Source: Athripsodes cinereus (Eukaryota > Arthropoda > Insecta > Trichoptera > Leptoceridae). Taken from it: a DNA stretch of 64,000 nt. How positions within the stretch are numbered: position 1 is the first letter of the stretch; every line of letters starts with the position of its first letter. Positions 1-10,793 of this stretch are shown in pieces. Made by a program: the position numbers and the translations under genes. The stretch lies in contig OX388328.1 in NCBI GenBank assembly GCA_947579605.1, positions 10,953,684 to 11,017,683 of the forward strand, written 5' to 3'. Below the pieces are notes generated by a model. The model was given only the letters and a program-made list of their open reading frames with translations. It was not told the DNA's origin and made no database searches.

Positions 1-275
1 CTGAATGTCTTGATTTTATATTGGCACGAAGAGGACAGTTTGCGTGTTTCTTGCATGCAGCTGATCTGCTGGCTGCCCCACTTGTGGGATGTGCCGTGAT
101 GGTATAGTAGTAGTAAAAATAATAAATGAAATATATTTAAAGACATTTTACGTCTTACAGTGATGAAGTTCGCCACTCATCCTGAATGTTTTAAATTTTT
201 GTTGGTATGTAGAGGACAGCTTGCATATTTATCACATGTAACTGATCTGCTGGTTTCATGATGGTTTAGTAATAC
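1..275 (+). repeat. Two tandem SINE-A fragments
   Basis: Two diverged copies of one repeat lie head to tail at about 1-112 and 143-275. Both carry the block 'cctgaatgtyttgatttt', then a GAGGACAG block, then 'gctgatctgctgg'. The first ends in a short TAG-type tail. The same family is full length near 1168-1421. The first copy is cut by the window edge. Confidence 0.7.
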
Positions 276-329
276 TTGTAATTTGTATTTAATATCTGGT
301 TTCTAGAAAGGAATATATTATTTTTAAAT

Positions 330-730
330 CTGTTATATTTGGACAATTTGTAAATCGCCGTTTACTCATAACATGACCTCAAGGGCGCCGTATATCGTAT
401 CCATCACCCGAAACTCCCAGCAAAAAGGTGTGTCTTCAGTCCTTTTGTTCTAGCAAGCAAGAGGGTATCCAGAATGTTTATAAAGGGGGGAGGGGGGCAT
501 CGCAGTTTAGAAAAATGTGATTGTTTCATTACTATTTTTCCCTAATTTCAACTACTTTCGATATCCTTGGGAAGACTGTTCTACTTCGCCCCTCCTCTAC
601 TGAGGACTCCAGTGGCAGCAAATGAACTTTAATAGACTCTTCAGCTGTATTAGCAAACAAGAAATATTTATCCCGTGGAGCCATGGTTGCCAGGTCTTTT
701 CCAAAAAAATACCCAACATTGAGCAAAAAA
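330..730 (-). mobile_element. Non-LTR retrotransposon 3' remnant (RT C-terminal type)
   Basis: The text at 345-400 ('caagggcgcc' next to a CGCCGTTTA block) matches the 3' end of the RT fragments seen at 33062-33649 and 24640-24845. The minus-strand reading at 532-726 (64 codons) would be a decayed RT C-terminus. A G-rich run (484-500) interrupts it. No intact domain remains. Confidence 0.4.
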
Positions 731-1039
731 AAATATTTTTTATCGTTGATCTATATTATGACCTTAAAATACAAAAAGCCATTGCACAAGAGCAACTAGC
801 TACCCTAAATTATAAATATTATATTTTTTCTCACTAATGCAATCTTCCAGCAATGTCTTATTTGCTTTAGTCCAGAAAATACATCGTATACATAATTCAG
901 CCTTCACCATGTCCACACTTAATTTATGAACGTCCACAAATAATTCATATGGCTAAATACTCTTTCCACATAAGCATTAATACATTGGTACTGCCATTAT
1001 TGTTTTAATTATCTGTTTTAAGTAAGGGCTTACGTCGTT

Positions 1040-1168
1040 TATTATGGAGAAAAATTAATCAGAAAAAAAATACCGAACCGCCCATACTTCTGTATTTTTG
1101 TCATACCGAACACCGAACACGGTGTTAAAATACCGAACAGTTCGGTAGAATACCGAACACCTGCAACA
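1040..1168. mobile_element. hAT-like MITE end (fragment)
   Basis: The motif ATACCGAACA and its inverse TGTTCGGT recur here. The segment ends in 'cacctgcaacactg' directly before SINE-A. Such an end is typical of hAT-type TIRs. I could not find the matching 5' end, so this is a fragment or a misread. Confidence 0.35.
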
Positions 1169-1421
1169 CTGCGTGGAGCACCCGGTAGAGAATTGGTCTC
1201 CCACTCTTATCCGTAAGTTTTTGAGTGTCCTGTAAAAGACAGGTGTTAGAAAAAATAAGACATTTTACATCTTAAATTCAGCGATGAGGCTTGCCACCCA
1301 TCCTGAATGTCTTGATTTTTTATTGGCACCGAGAGGACAGTTTTCATGTTTATTGCATGCGGCTGTTCTGCTGGCTATCCCACTTGTGGGATATGCCGTG
1401 ATGGTATAGTAGTAGTAGTAG
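1168..1421 (+). repeat. SINE-A, full-length copy with (TAG)n tail
   Basis: This 250-bp element starts with a GTGGAGCACCCGG block containing 'tagagaattggtctcc', which resembles a tRNA-like box A. It continues through 'gtaagtttttgagtgtcctg' and 'cctgaatgtcttgatttt', and ends with 'cccacttgtgggatatgccg' followed by TAGTAGTAGTAG. Other copies: 8590-8712 (-), 13466-13722 (-), 15535-15680 (-), 30766-30930 (+), 37441-37615 (+), 44175-44375 (-), 54905-54950 (+). The 3' block resembles the 3' end of the RTE-like LINE at 33975-34290, which suggests that this LINE mobilised it. Confidence 0.75.
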
Positions 1422-1666
1422 AAATAGTTTAAACTCCAAACAAAGATTTTTATTAGATCGGTAATTCAAAGAAAAAATCGGTCATGCAGATGATCAAATT
1501 TTGTATCCAGATTTAAACTGACGTTGGTTGTAAGACAATGCATTGCTAATACTTGAAGGTCATCGATGTTGGAACACAAAAATTCCAAAAAAATGTACCG
1601 CGCTGCAAGTCTACTATGTCTATGACTCCAAATATTATATCTGACTAAGTAGCCTTATGCTTACTG

Positions 1667-2165
1667 CGGGGCTACTCTTGACAAAACTAAACACGATCTT
1701 AATCTAGTCTTGATCTTGATCATACGACGCACGAAGGGACTATGGTCAAAAATACCGCGCCATCGCTAACGCGCGATCGGTTTGCGTGTATTTTTGGCCA
1801 ATAGACCATTAAAGGATGACGTCACAGAAAAATCCTTGAGGGGCATCAGGCATCCCAACACAACACATTCACAGTGTTTACGGTGTAATATTAGGTGGGA
1901 CGCCTAAAGAATAGATACCTAATAATAAAAAAAACTGTCAGTGTCGATTTTGTTATAATTTTGTCGTCTGACTTTCTTTTTTTTCTCTTATGGCATAACA
2001 TCCTACAAGTATGATTTGCGCAATTTGATTGTTTGCCCCCCACGCAAAAGCAAATCCATAGACAAGACCACGTGACCTTTAATGGTCTATAGTCACTTCG
2101 TGCGTCGTATGATCAAGATCAAGATTAGATTAATATCGTGTTTAGTTTTGTCAAGAGTAGCCCTG
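1667..2165. mobile_element. TIR MITE family 1 (CAGGGYTACTC), copy 1
   Basis: Long terminal inverted repeats of about 75 bp bound this element. The left end reads GGGCTACTCTTGAC... through 'cgacgcacgaaggga' and the right end is its reverse complement. Both sides are flanked by CTG (1664-1666 and 2166-2168), a possible 3-bp target duplication. No coding capacity is seen. Related copies: 25179-25368, 34669-35504, 40250-40457. Confidence 0.85.
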
Positions 2166-3530
2166 CTGTTCTACATTACTGGCTAATTTAGAGACCAACT
2201 TTATGCCTTATTTTTCTATCTTCTAAATTATTCCTTCTTTTATGTTATCATTTTATTATAACTTCTATCAGCTGTTCATTTTAATGCTATTTTCGCATAC
2301 TTTAATTAATTGTCTCTGATAGTTATTGTCTCTTTCATACAATAGGGAACTTGCACATATTTTTTTTATTCTTTAGAATCATAAATAAAGTAATCAGTAA
2401 CACATATCAGTATTTTTTTTTCGATACGTTGCTTAATTTCTGTTTTATAGCATTTTGAAATTTCGATTTTTGAATTTCCGCGAAAACGCCACATCCGAAA
2501 GCGCCATTTTGATGACGTCATATGTCCCTTCGATCTCTCTGTCTACAAATGCTTAGTACATTTCGTAGTATATATCTATTAGTTTGACGAGGTTATTTAC
2601 TGTTGTGGTTTGGGTTTGAACACTTTTTTTGACAAAAACTTCAAGATGATTAAATTTTTACGTATAAACATACATCAGTTCCTATTTTTTAATTTAGTTA
2701 TAATGACGGAAAACGATTTTCTCAAGGGGCGATCGGATATTTATCATGCATATAATAATAAGCCCGCCGGTAGGCGCTATAGCTTTGTCTTATAATGTTA
2801 TTACTAATTTGTAAATGCAATACAACATTGTGTAATAATTACATAATTATATTCAATGGCAATTATTATCAATTTTCCATCATTCTTACACTGAGAAAAG
2901 GTACATCTCCAAATTCAATTGATATTTCACAATAAATTGTTTTGCTCGCCTTACCATTGATATAATATGACATAAAGATCAAATTCAACATTACGTAACA
3001 TTAAATCATTTTGCGTTTACCGATAACTATACTTCCCAACGATACGTTCGGCACTTACCAATCTTTTAGTTACCCAAACATCCGTGTATGGCGCTAGTTG
3101 GTTTAAAATCATAGTCAGGTTAGTACATATGGCTTGTGAAATTGCCACACGCATAAAAATACATTATGATTGACGAAACGTATTTCAATAGTACAATATT
3201 GTTTTATTTATTTGTAGTATTTTCGTTATTATACAAATAACTAAATACTTATTTATTGTAATTTAATATAATGAATACATTAGAATGGTTGTAAAATGTG
3301 TTATATCAATATAAGTGGAAATATTTTGATAAAAAAAAAACAGTACTTTGGTCATTATTAATTACTCTAATGGCAACACTAGTATTCGATGTCATTCATT
3401 GGTTTCCCGTTGTGTTTTGTTGATTTCTGTCAAGCCGTTTTCGTATTTCGATGTTTTTTTTTAGTGGATTGAGGATTATTGTAAAAACATTTACTCACAT
3501 TTAAATCAAGATCCCTCATAATATTGCATT

Positions 3531-4430
3531 ATGGCACGAAAAAATCATCTGTCATGGGAATGCAAGGTAAACCTTTGTAATTTCTTCTTATTTACTTTTA
3601 TTTTTATATGATTTCAAGCATCAATGGTTTTGATATAATTATGTTTTTACTTTACAGATGAAACGCAATGTGGAAAATAACGTGGAATTACAGAATGAAA
3701 GTCTACCATCAAGTAACCATTTGGTGAGTAACATTGAACTAACCTTGAGTGCTTGTGGATGGACTAATAAGGTTATTATTTAATTAAATGAATATTTTTT
3801 GCTTCACAGATTACAGAATGTAATGTTAAAAACCATGTGATGAAATGAAAGTGAACCTTCAACCATGAATTTGGTATGTAATATTGAACTAAAATTGATT
3901 TTGTTTGTGAATGAACAACTTTATTAGTTATCATTTGGTTCAATAAATCATTTTTGTACTTTTAGACTGTGGAGGAAACAAACGAGGTTGTGATTGAGTA
4001 TATACATTGATGGAGACAGATTTCTGAACTGGATAGTTCAGAAATCTGGGGACTTATCCGATTAAATTTCTACACTAACAAATTTCTCCACACAAGAGGT
4101 GCCATGATGGGCAGCCTGAAGAACCGGCCGGCAAAAACCCCCACGTGCAGAATCTTTTGACTTGACTACACTCCTTTGATGTCCCTCTAGCCGAGAGAAG
4201 CATATACATACATAAAATATGTTACGAGCAAAAGCATTTCCAGCTCAACAAATAATGAATCTTTATAAAGTCCAGTCCATGATGAGTTGGTATGAGATGT
4301 TTAATTTGCAATAATTGTTTTATCTACAAGCCAAATTTGAGTTTTTATTGACGATTAACTAAAATTTGTACTTTACAGAATGTTGCAGAACATCAACAAA
4401 TTGGTGAAGCTGTTGCACTAGATTTGGTTT
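3531..4430 (+). other. Row of exon-like segments with duplicated exon/intron unit
   Basis: An ATG at 3531 opens 12 codons (MARKNHLSWECK) ending at a GTAAAC donor. Further segments are bounded by good acceptors and donors: 3658-3723 (TTTACAG | ATGAAACGC ... CATTTG | GTGAGT), about 3810-3873 (CTTCACAG | ATTACAGAATG ... AATTTG | GTATGT) and 4379-4426 (TTTACAG | AATGTTGC ... GATTTG | GTTTGT). The second and third share ATTACAGAATG and a common intron start, so one exon/intron unit was duplicated. Joined in order, the third segment runs into a TGA after 12 codons. I do not recognise the protein. It may be a decayed gene or host exons carried in the transposon. Confidence 0.35.
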
Positions 4431-4718
4431 GTATACTTCAAATTCTGTTATTTTAATTTCTATTTTTTCGGGTTCAAAAATAACTTTTAGTTATATATTT
4501 TACTTTTACAGAAAAAAGGTCAAATGGAATTATCAAAAGGCTAGAAGAAAACAAATTAGTAGAATTGGGGCATTCATACTCAAACAGAAAGGGTCAACTA
4601 TCAGCGTGAAAAATTTTTGTTCCCATAGAAAAATGTTGCAGAGAAATTATACCAAAATAAAATAACTCCCGTAGAGCAACAAAGTGGTATGATTAGAATT
4701 TGTATTTTTTTTATTTAT

Positions 4719-5198
4719 TTTGATATAATGAAAACAAAATTGTTTTTGGTTTTACTACGATTTATTTGTTAAATAAGTTACCAGGTTTCGTTCATGAGGT
4801 CATTGTCAAACTAAACTGTTGATTTGAATAAATTGTGATTTTAAGTTTGTTTGTAAATGATATAAATATAGCCTACTGTCTTCCTTAATCTTTACCAATA
4901 AAATGTCACATTATCTATATAATTTAATTGATTCTATAATCAATATAATTTAAATCATATACAACACAACCAACTGTTCTTTCTGAATTTCCCTCAATAA
5001 TTTTTGCATTATATAAAACCTTTGCTCTAAGAATATATTGTTATACCTACCTACTAAGACATAGTATTTAAGTAACAACACGGCCTATAGTAAATTTAGT
5101 TTGACAATGCCCTCATAGGTCGAAACCTGGTAATTTATTTAACAAATAAATCGTAGTAAAACCAAGAACAAATTTGTTTTCATTATATCAATATAATG
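4719..5198. repeat. Long inverted repeat (arms about 90-100 bp)
   Basis: The stretch 4719-4817 (TGATATAATGAAAACAAA... 'accaggtttcg' ... 'gtcaaactaaact') returns inverted at 5098-5198 ('agtttgacaatg' ... 'cgaaacctggtaa' ... 'tcattatatca'). About 280 bp of AT-rich DNA separates the arms. It lies inside the two TIR pairs above and may be a separate fold-back insertion. Confidence 0.75.
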
Positions 5199-7239
5199 GA
5201 GTTTTACAAAATCAACGTCGACTCAATCAATTTATTTATTTTGTTAATACACTTAAATACAAACAAACAGCTATTACAGATTATATAGTATAACTTAAAT
5301 ATTGTATGGTTTGCAAGCCAGTGAAGTTTGTTAAATTATTTTACATCATATTATCAACACTATGTTCCAGCTAAGTTCCAACAACAAAAAGAAATAAAAA
5401 CAAAATGCACTCGATTGCGCAGATCGAGGCAATAACAATGAAGGCAAAAAGAAAAACATTCAGTCGTGAAATGAATACGCTATTACAAAAAAAAACACAA
5501 GCAATGACTGATGCTCAGGGGGGGGGGGATCAGTCCTCTCTGAATAAAAACTGGGGGAGGGGAACCTCACCACATTCAAGACAATCATCAACACCCTGAA
5601 GAGATCTAGAAATAGCACCTTTGAGTTTTGGCAATGATGATAAGTAAAATTCACAAACCACTCGTACCGGGTGGAATGCCTGTGAATAATAATAATAAGT
5701 AAAATTCAACATCCCTGAAGAAAGAGTTGTAATTTCTGCACGACCTTTGGAAGAATTCTATAATACTCGTATGATATATTTATTATGTCTTTATAAATTG
5801 TCCTTATTTTTATATTTTTTTAATTGAAATTTTTAATAAATTATTATATTACATAAGAATTTAAAAGAAAAAAATCATTTTTATTTCCTTGCTACTTTTT
5901 TTACTTATATATTAATCACAATGTTTATTTGTAAAATGTGAATAATTATTCTAATAATATTATTATTTTTGTTAGATTTTTTCAAATAATAATTATAGTG
6001 TTATTAGAAAAATAGATCACATTTTACAACTAATCGCGATTAATATTATTGGACTTTGACAGCTACAAGCAAGGTCATGTATAGGTACCTACGTAAGTAT
6101 GACAAGTAATTCGATTGATTCTTACCAACGATTCGTTCGGCAGCCAACTTCAAGTTGATGACGTCACTGTGAAGAAGTTGTTGGTAAATGTACCAATGAA
6201 TTGGTTGCGAAGTTAATAGATCTGTACTAGTGAATCGTTGTTACGAACTCTGGTCCTAATTTGATAGTACGTACCAATGATTCGTTGTGAAATTTCGTTA
6301 GTATTTTTCTCAGTGTAGGTCTGATTAGTGATTACAGGTTCAAAATACGCCATTACTTTTCTGTACTGGGTGCATGGTCGAAGTGAAGATCCTGCTAAAA
6401 AAATCTGTCCAATGTTATTGGAAAAAATCAAAGTTGGCTGAAGTTAGCACAGAAGTTAAATTTATAACTTGTGCTGAATTGAGTCATCGATCATCTACAA
6501 ATATATCCACACCGAGTGAGTTTCTGACAGCCATTGTGTCAAAACCAAAAGATTTTTATTGTAAATCAGATAGTATTTTAAGGATATAGTAACAAATGTC
6601 GACACCATAAGCATCCACTACTTAATAGATGTGTTCATTACCTAATAACAATATTTATACTGCGAATGATTTTGTTTGTTTTGTGAAAGCTGCAAAGAAG
6701 TCGCTGAACTTACAGTACAGTATCCAGCTAACAATATCGGCATGCGTAGAAATAATTTATTCGGTGTCGTATAAGTTATATTTGTACACCCTGGACTACG
6801 CAATATTTGTATGATCTTTTTGGAAACATTTTGTATCAATCCAAGATATATTCACCTACTTCGAAAATGTTAAAAACCGGACTCAAATACCAAGCGATTG
6901 TTAATCCCATACATTACGATAAACAACAAAACATCACTCAGGACATGTGACGTCACAAATACAATAACCAGCAATATGGCGTTCAAACAGCGGGCGAAAA
7001 AGTGTGATTTTATTTATCAAAATAATAAATGAAAAATAATTATTTTTGAGTTTTAATCAAAATATAATCGATATATAACCTTTTTTCTACCTAATTAATG
7101 CATTTCACAAAATATTCCTCTCGAGTGCAAGTTCCCTATTATTTGAGGCTTCAAGGGAAGGGCAAACAACTGTCTTCTATTGTGTCTTGTGATCCATAAT
7201 GGTTAATAATGCTCTGTGTTTTAATACACACATTTTGAT

Positions 7240-7920
7240 TGTAGGTATTTCCTAAGCCTAACTTTATATAATCTTAGTAGATACTTATCAATCTCCGGTA
7301 TGTCCACCAGGTACAAAATTTAACTTTATTATATGGGCGCATAGAGAATCATTTTAACTTTGGTTTAGTTTTGATCTTACTCACATATGTCCACAAATTT
7401 ATTATGAAAATACTGTCTAAAAAATCAAAATCATTTCAAAACCTAATATGTCCATGAATAGTTTTATATCGAATTCACATAAGTCCAAACCGGCCAATTA
7501 ACGTACAGTAATCTTTCACTATGGCGGCCATAATTATTTTTCTAGTTTTCGCGTGTGCTGTGTTCTGATATTTTATTGAAAAATTAATGCTTAAAGCACT
7601 GAAAATGTATAGGTACAATTGTTAAAATTGTTGATCCTGACAAAGTAAGGAAAAGAATTGAAATAAAAAGCCAGCAAAAAAATCGCATTTGTCCATCGAT
7701 GCACTTCTAAATCCAATATGTCCATAGAATTGTTGTTAATTTTAATGGTTTTATTTGTGATTATTTATGTTTTTGTGTTGTGAATGATGTTAAATTTACA
7801 AGATAATGTATGAGAAATCCAAAATAAAATAAAAAAATGCCCACATTTCACAAAAACAAAAAATGACCATTATCTCATTTTCACTTACGAAGGACATATT
7901 GGTGTATGATAAGTATCTAC
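7240..7920. repeat. Interspersed TATGTCCA motif cluster
   Basis: The 8-9-bp motif ATATGTCCA and near variants occur about seven times in 650 bp (near 7300, 7386, 7446, 7488, 7690, 7718, and inverted near 7888). The spacing is irregular. No gene is visible in 7141-8395 otherwise. Confidence 0.45.
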
Positions 7921-8397
7921 TATAAGTTAATTATTAACATTCTAAAGATAATTATATACTCATGAAACAGTGATTATTCTACGAGTTTACATGACAATTG
8001 AGTTTGAATACTTGAGTGAATATTATGTACAATATCAAATTATGAACAAATTGTAAACGCTACTTGTGTGTAAAGGGCTGTGACATGTAAAGACAAAATA
8101 ATGTAATTATGATAATGCATGAAGTGTTTTACAATAATTATTACAATATAACTTGAGTAATATTCATGGTTAGTTGGAATATACTGGACTAATCCAGTTA
8201 ATAACATGTAAATAGGTACAATTAGTAAAATATTTAATACATAGCAATAGATAAATACTGTCATACCATTGACAAATCAATATATAGACTAGAACCCCAA
8301 ACGAAAAATTGGTAACAAGTCCAATTGCATCGTAGGTCCAAAATAATTTCACTTACTTAATTTGAAACATATCGTGTGTTTTTTATTTTGTTTTTTG

Positions 8398-8590
8398 CAC
8401 AACATTACATGTATAGACTATTCACACAGACCGAGCTAGTCCCAAACTATGATATGAATCTTGTATTATGGGTACTAACACGACGATACACGCATATACA
8501 ATCATGAAACATCCAAACCAAGGACAACTTGAAAAAGGTCATTTTTCATTTTGCCCTGGAATCGAACCCAGGACCTCACTGCAAGAAGAC
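8398..8590 (-). repeat. tRNA-derived SINE-B copy
   Basis: Read on the minus strand, a box-B-like 'ggttcgattccaggg' is followed by the body also seen at 37891-38148: 'acaagattcatat', then a block reading gggactagctcg and a 'tgtgtgaatagtctat' end. The 5' tRNA-like part is truncated where it meets SINE-A. Confidence 0.7.
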
Positions 8591-8712
8591 TCAAATGCAA
8601 GAATTTAAGATGTAAAATGTCTTATTTTTTCGAACACCTGCCTTTTACAGGACACTCGAAACTTATGGAGAAGAGTGGGAAACTAATTCTTTGTCGGGTG
8701 CTGCACGGGATA
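8590..8712 (-). repeat. SINE-A copy (5' half)
   Basis: On the minus strand the order is a GCACCCGAC block, 'gtttcccactcttctcc', 'gtttcgagtgtcctg' and 'gacattttacatcttaaatt', as in the full copy at 1168-1421. It is cut off where SINE-B begins. Confidence 0.7.
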
Positions 8713-9119
8713 TCGACTTCACAATAATTATTCCCTATTACATTTTGTGAATTTTGGAACCTGCTTTCTGAGAAAATTAGTATTGTGTTGCTATAGTCTA
8801 TGATTTAAGTTGATGTGTCATACATGCATTATTAAAATTTAGAAGTACCTTCAGTTGTAATTAAATTGTCATTACTTGAAAATGATAAACAGCGCCTACA
8901 AGGCAAACTGTAGATAACTGGAAGGATTATTTAAAAAAAAAATTATGGCAATAAGTCTGTTTTTTAATCATATCCTCCATAAATGATTCATCTTCAATAA
9001 ACGGAGACTAGATGGTGGATTAACTGGATAAACATAGAAATTGTCCTCTCCATGCACAAATAATGAAACATGCATGATGGATGCTACTTCTCATCCTATG
9101 TAGTTTTTTCTCTTTTATA

Positions 9120-9330
9120 TATAAAGGGTTGTAGAAGGGAGGAGGGAAAGGGGCAGAGTGCCAATAAGATGGAGCGACCAAATTAAGGAGGCCACACAGA
9201 GCTCACTTCACGGGGTCTTACACATGTCGGAGGATCGCTCAACATGGAGACAGATGGTTTACAGGACGAGGCATGATGGTCACGATCCTCAGGATTGAGG
9301 GACCGACACAGATGATGATGATGATATATA
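9120..9330 (+). mobile_element. RTE-like LINE, ORF C-terminal remnant
   Basis: In one plus frame 9170-9300 reads WSDQIKEATQSSLHGVLHMS then EDRSTWRQMVYRTRHDGHDP, ending at a TGA. Short C-termini of the type RW(S/A)D-I-K...DR-xWR are common in insect RTE-like LINEs. A (GAT)n run follows at 9310-9325, which is the usual position of a 3' microsatellite tail. Confidence 0.65.
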
Positions 9331-9929
9331 AAGACTATGTATGTATGTGTGTGTGATAAAGAGGTGTATTAGTTATTTATAAAAAATGTTGTTGGGCCTT
9401 ATTTACATATCTTCTACAAATGCTGTATCAGGTCCCCTTGACGTTGGCAATCACTATGGAGAAGGCTTGTCTGTCCAGTGCAACTTGGAACGACTCCTAC
9501 ACTAATGATATTCCTGTTCAATCTAGAATGCTGAACAGCCATGACATCTGCATTCTGCCAACTCCTCGTCGAACTTCAATCTTGCCTTGTATTATTAGTC
9601 TGAGTAATTAATATTTTTCTTATCTCTCTTTTCTCCTTGGGCACTTATTAATGCCTCGTGCTGGTAGGGCCTGCCATTCTTATTTTACTGCATCCTCATG
9701 GGAAACATCACAGTTCTGCACGTCTTGTCTCACTACTTCACGCCATCTGTGCTTAGGCCTTCCTCTAGGCCTCTTGCCGGTAACCTCAATACGTTTCTCT
9801 TATACATAACATTTTATGCAAACCTGCCTTTTACTGAGGAACTATCCCCCAGAAAAGAGAGATTCTTACTTTTCTGGGGAGAATACTCCACAGCAACAAT
9901 AGGTATACCTACAATTAAAAAGAACACTG

Positions 9930-10115
9930 TTCTTCCATCCACAAGGGTTCCTTCAGCCCGGGCATCCCTCATTCACAATACACCGTTCCTATGACAACGA
10001 CATCAGAGCGCAGGGAATATCGTGGAAAGAGGTGACGCAATTGGCGTAGACGCTCTGAATGGAGGAGGCTGGTTTCTGCCCTGTGCTCCCGAGAGGATCA
10101 TTGAGGGCGATGAAT
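9930..10115 (+). mobile_element. RTE-like LINE C-terminal remnant
   Basis: The sequence reads in pieces as HPQGFLQPGHPSFTIHRSYD and ISWKEVTQLA, then after a frame change RRSEWRRLVSALCSREDH and a stop. The same block is inverted at 53690-53860 and 55745-55990, and occurs directly at 33730-33840. The stop and frame change make it a pseudogene fragment. Confidence 0.65.
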
Positions 10116-10793
10116 TAATGAATGAACAATTAAAAAAATAATCAGGTATAAATTGTTTATTACACACAGCAGTGGCTTTGCTGATGATCTCAATACTGGG
10201 AAAAGCCATGATGGACAGATAAAAAAAAATAGTCCAAGGTTAAAGAGTCATGGATACTCATTATGGTATTATTTTTCCTAATCCAGCAACACTAAAACTA
10301 ATGTCCCATAACATTATATCTATCATCATTATTATTATAGTTGTCAATTATTTTTGTCAAAGCAAAAATGTTTGACCAAATAAAATTACACATTATCTAT
10401 AATTTAATATATTACGACATTGTGTATAAATTCATAGAAAATTATTCATTTCCTTAATTTGTAGCAGGTAGATGATGCAAAAGTTAATACTGTAGTGTGT
10501 TGTGATGTTTATTGAAATTATAGTTTATTTGATATTGTTATGACAAAATCAATTAGGTTTTTACGTAATGTAATGATAAACTACTTAAAATTGAAAACAA
10601 GTGTTTTTTTCTACAATATTGATTTATATTGATAGAAACCTCTCATCAAGATTGACAATGTTCTCGAATTGACGAAAGACATGTCTCTTAATAAAAATTA
10701 GTGTAGTAAAAAAAAAATTGTTTTTGTTTAATTGAAGGAGGCTAAAGAACTCGAGAACAGAAGAAGGAAAAAAAAAAAAAGGAATATAAAATC

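Larger units (their letters stand above)
2887..6317. mobile_element. Inner TIR pair (TACACTGAGAAAA)
   Basis: The 13-bp TACACTGAGAAAA at 2887-2899 is inverted at 6305-6317. Near the ends, 'ccaacgatacgttcggca' (about 3037) recurs as 'ccaacgattcgttcggca' (about 6124), and further shortened 'cgattcgttg'-type copies lie at 6230-6290. This fits subterminal repeats of a DNA transposon. No target duplication was clear, so the boundary is tentative. Confidence 0.45.
2341..7140. mobile_element. Candidate 4.8-kb TIR element with a nested TIR element
   Basis: The 16-bp sequence AATAGGGAACTTGCAC at 2341-2356 is repeated exactly inverted at 7125-7140. Inside, a second inverted feature agrees: a block with CGCCATTTT, GACGTCA and TATGTCC (about 2499-2527) faces ACATGTGACGTCAC and ATATGGCG (about 6942-6982). 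I could not define a clear target duplication or a transposase. It encloses the pair 2887-6317 and a row of exon-like segments (3531-4430). The coding readings inside (for example 2610-2795 and 6374-6589) match no family I know. Confidence 0.5.

Noticed and set aside
5405..5712. Small overlapping open frames around a G-rich run
   Set aside because: Codon use is random and the G run at 5519-5528 drives both frames; no splice signals or family similarity.
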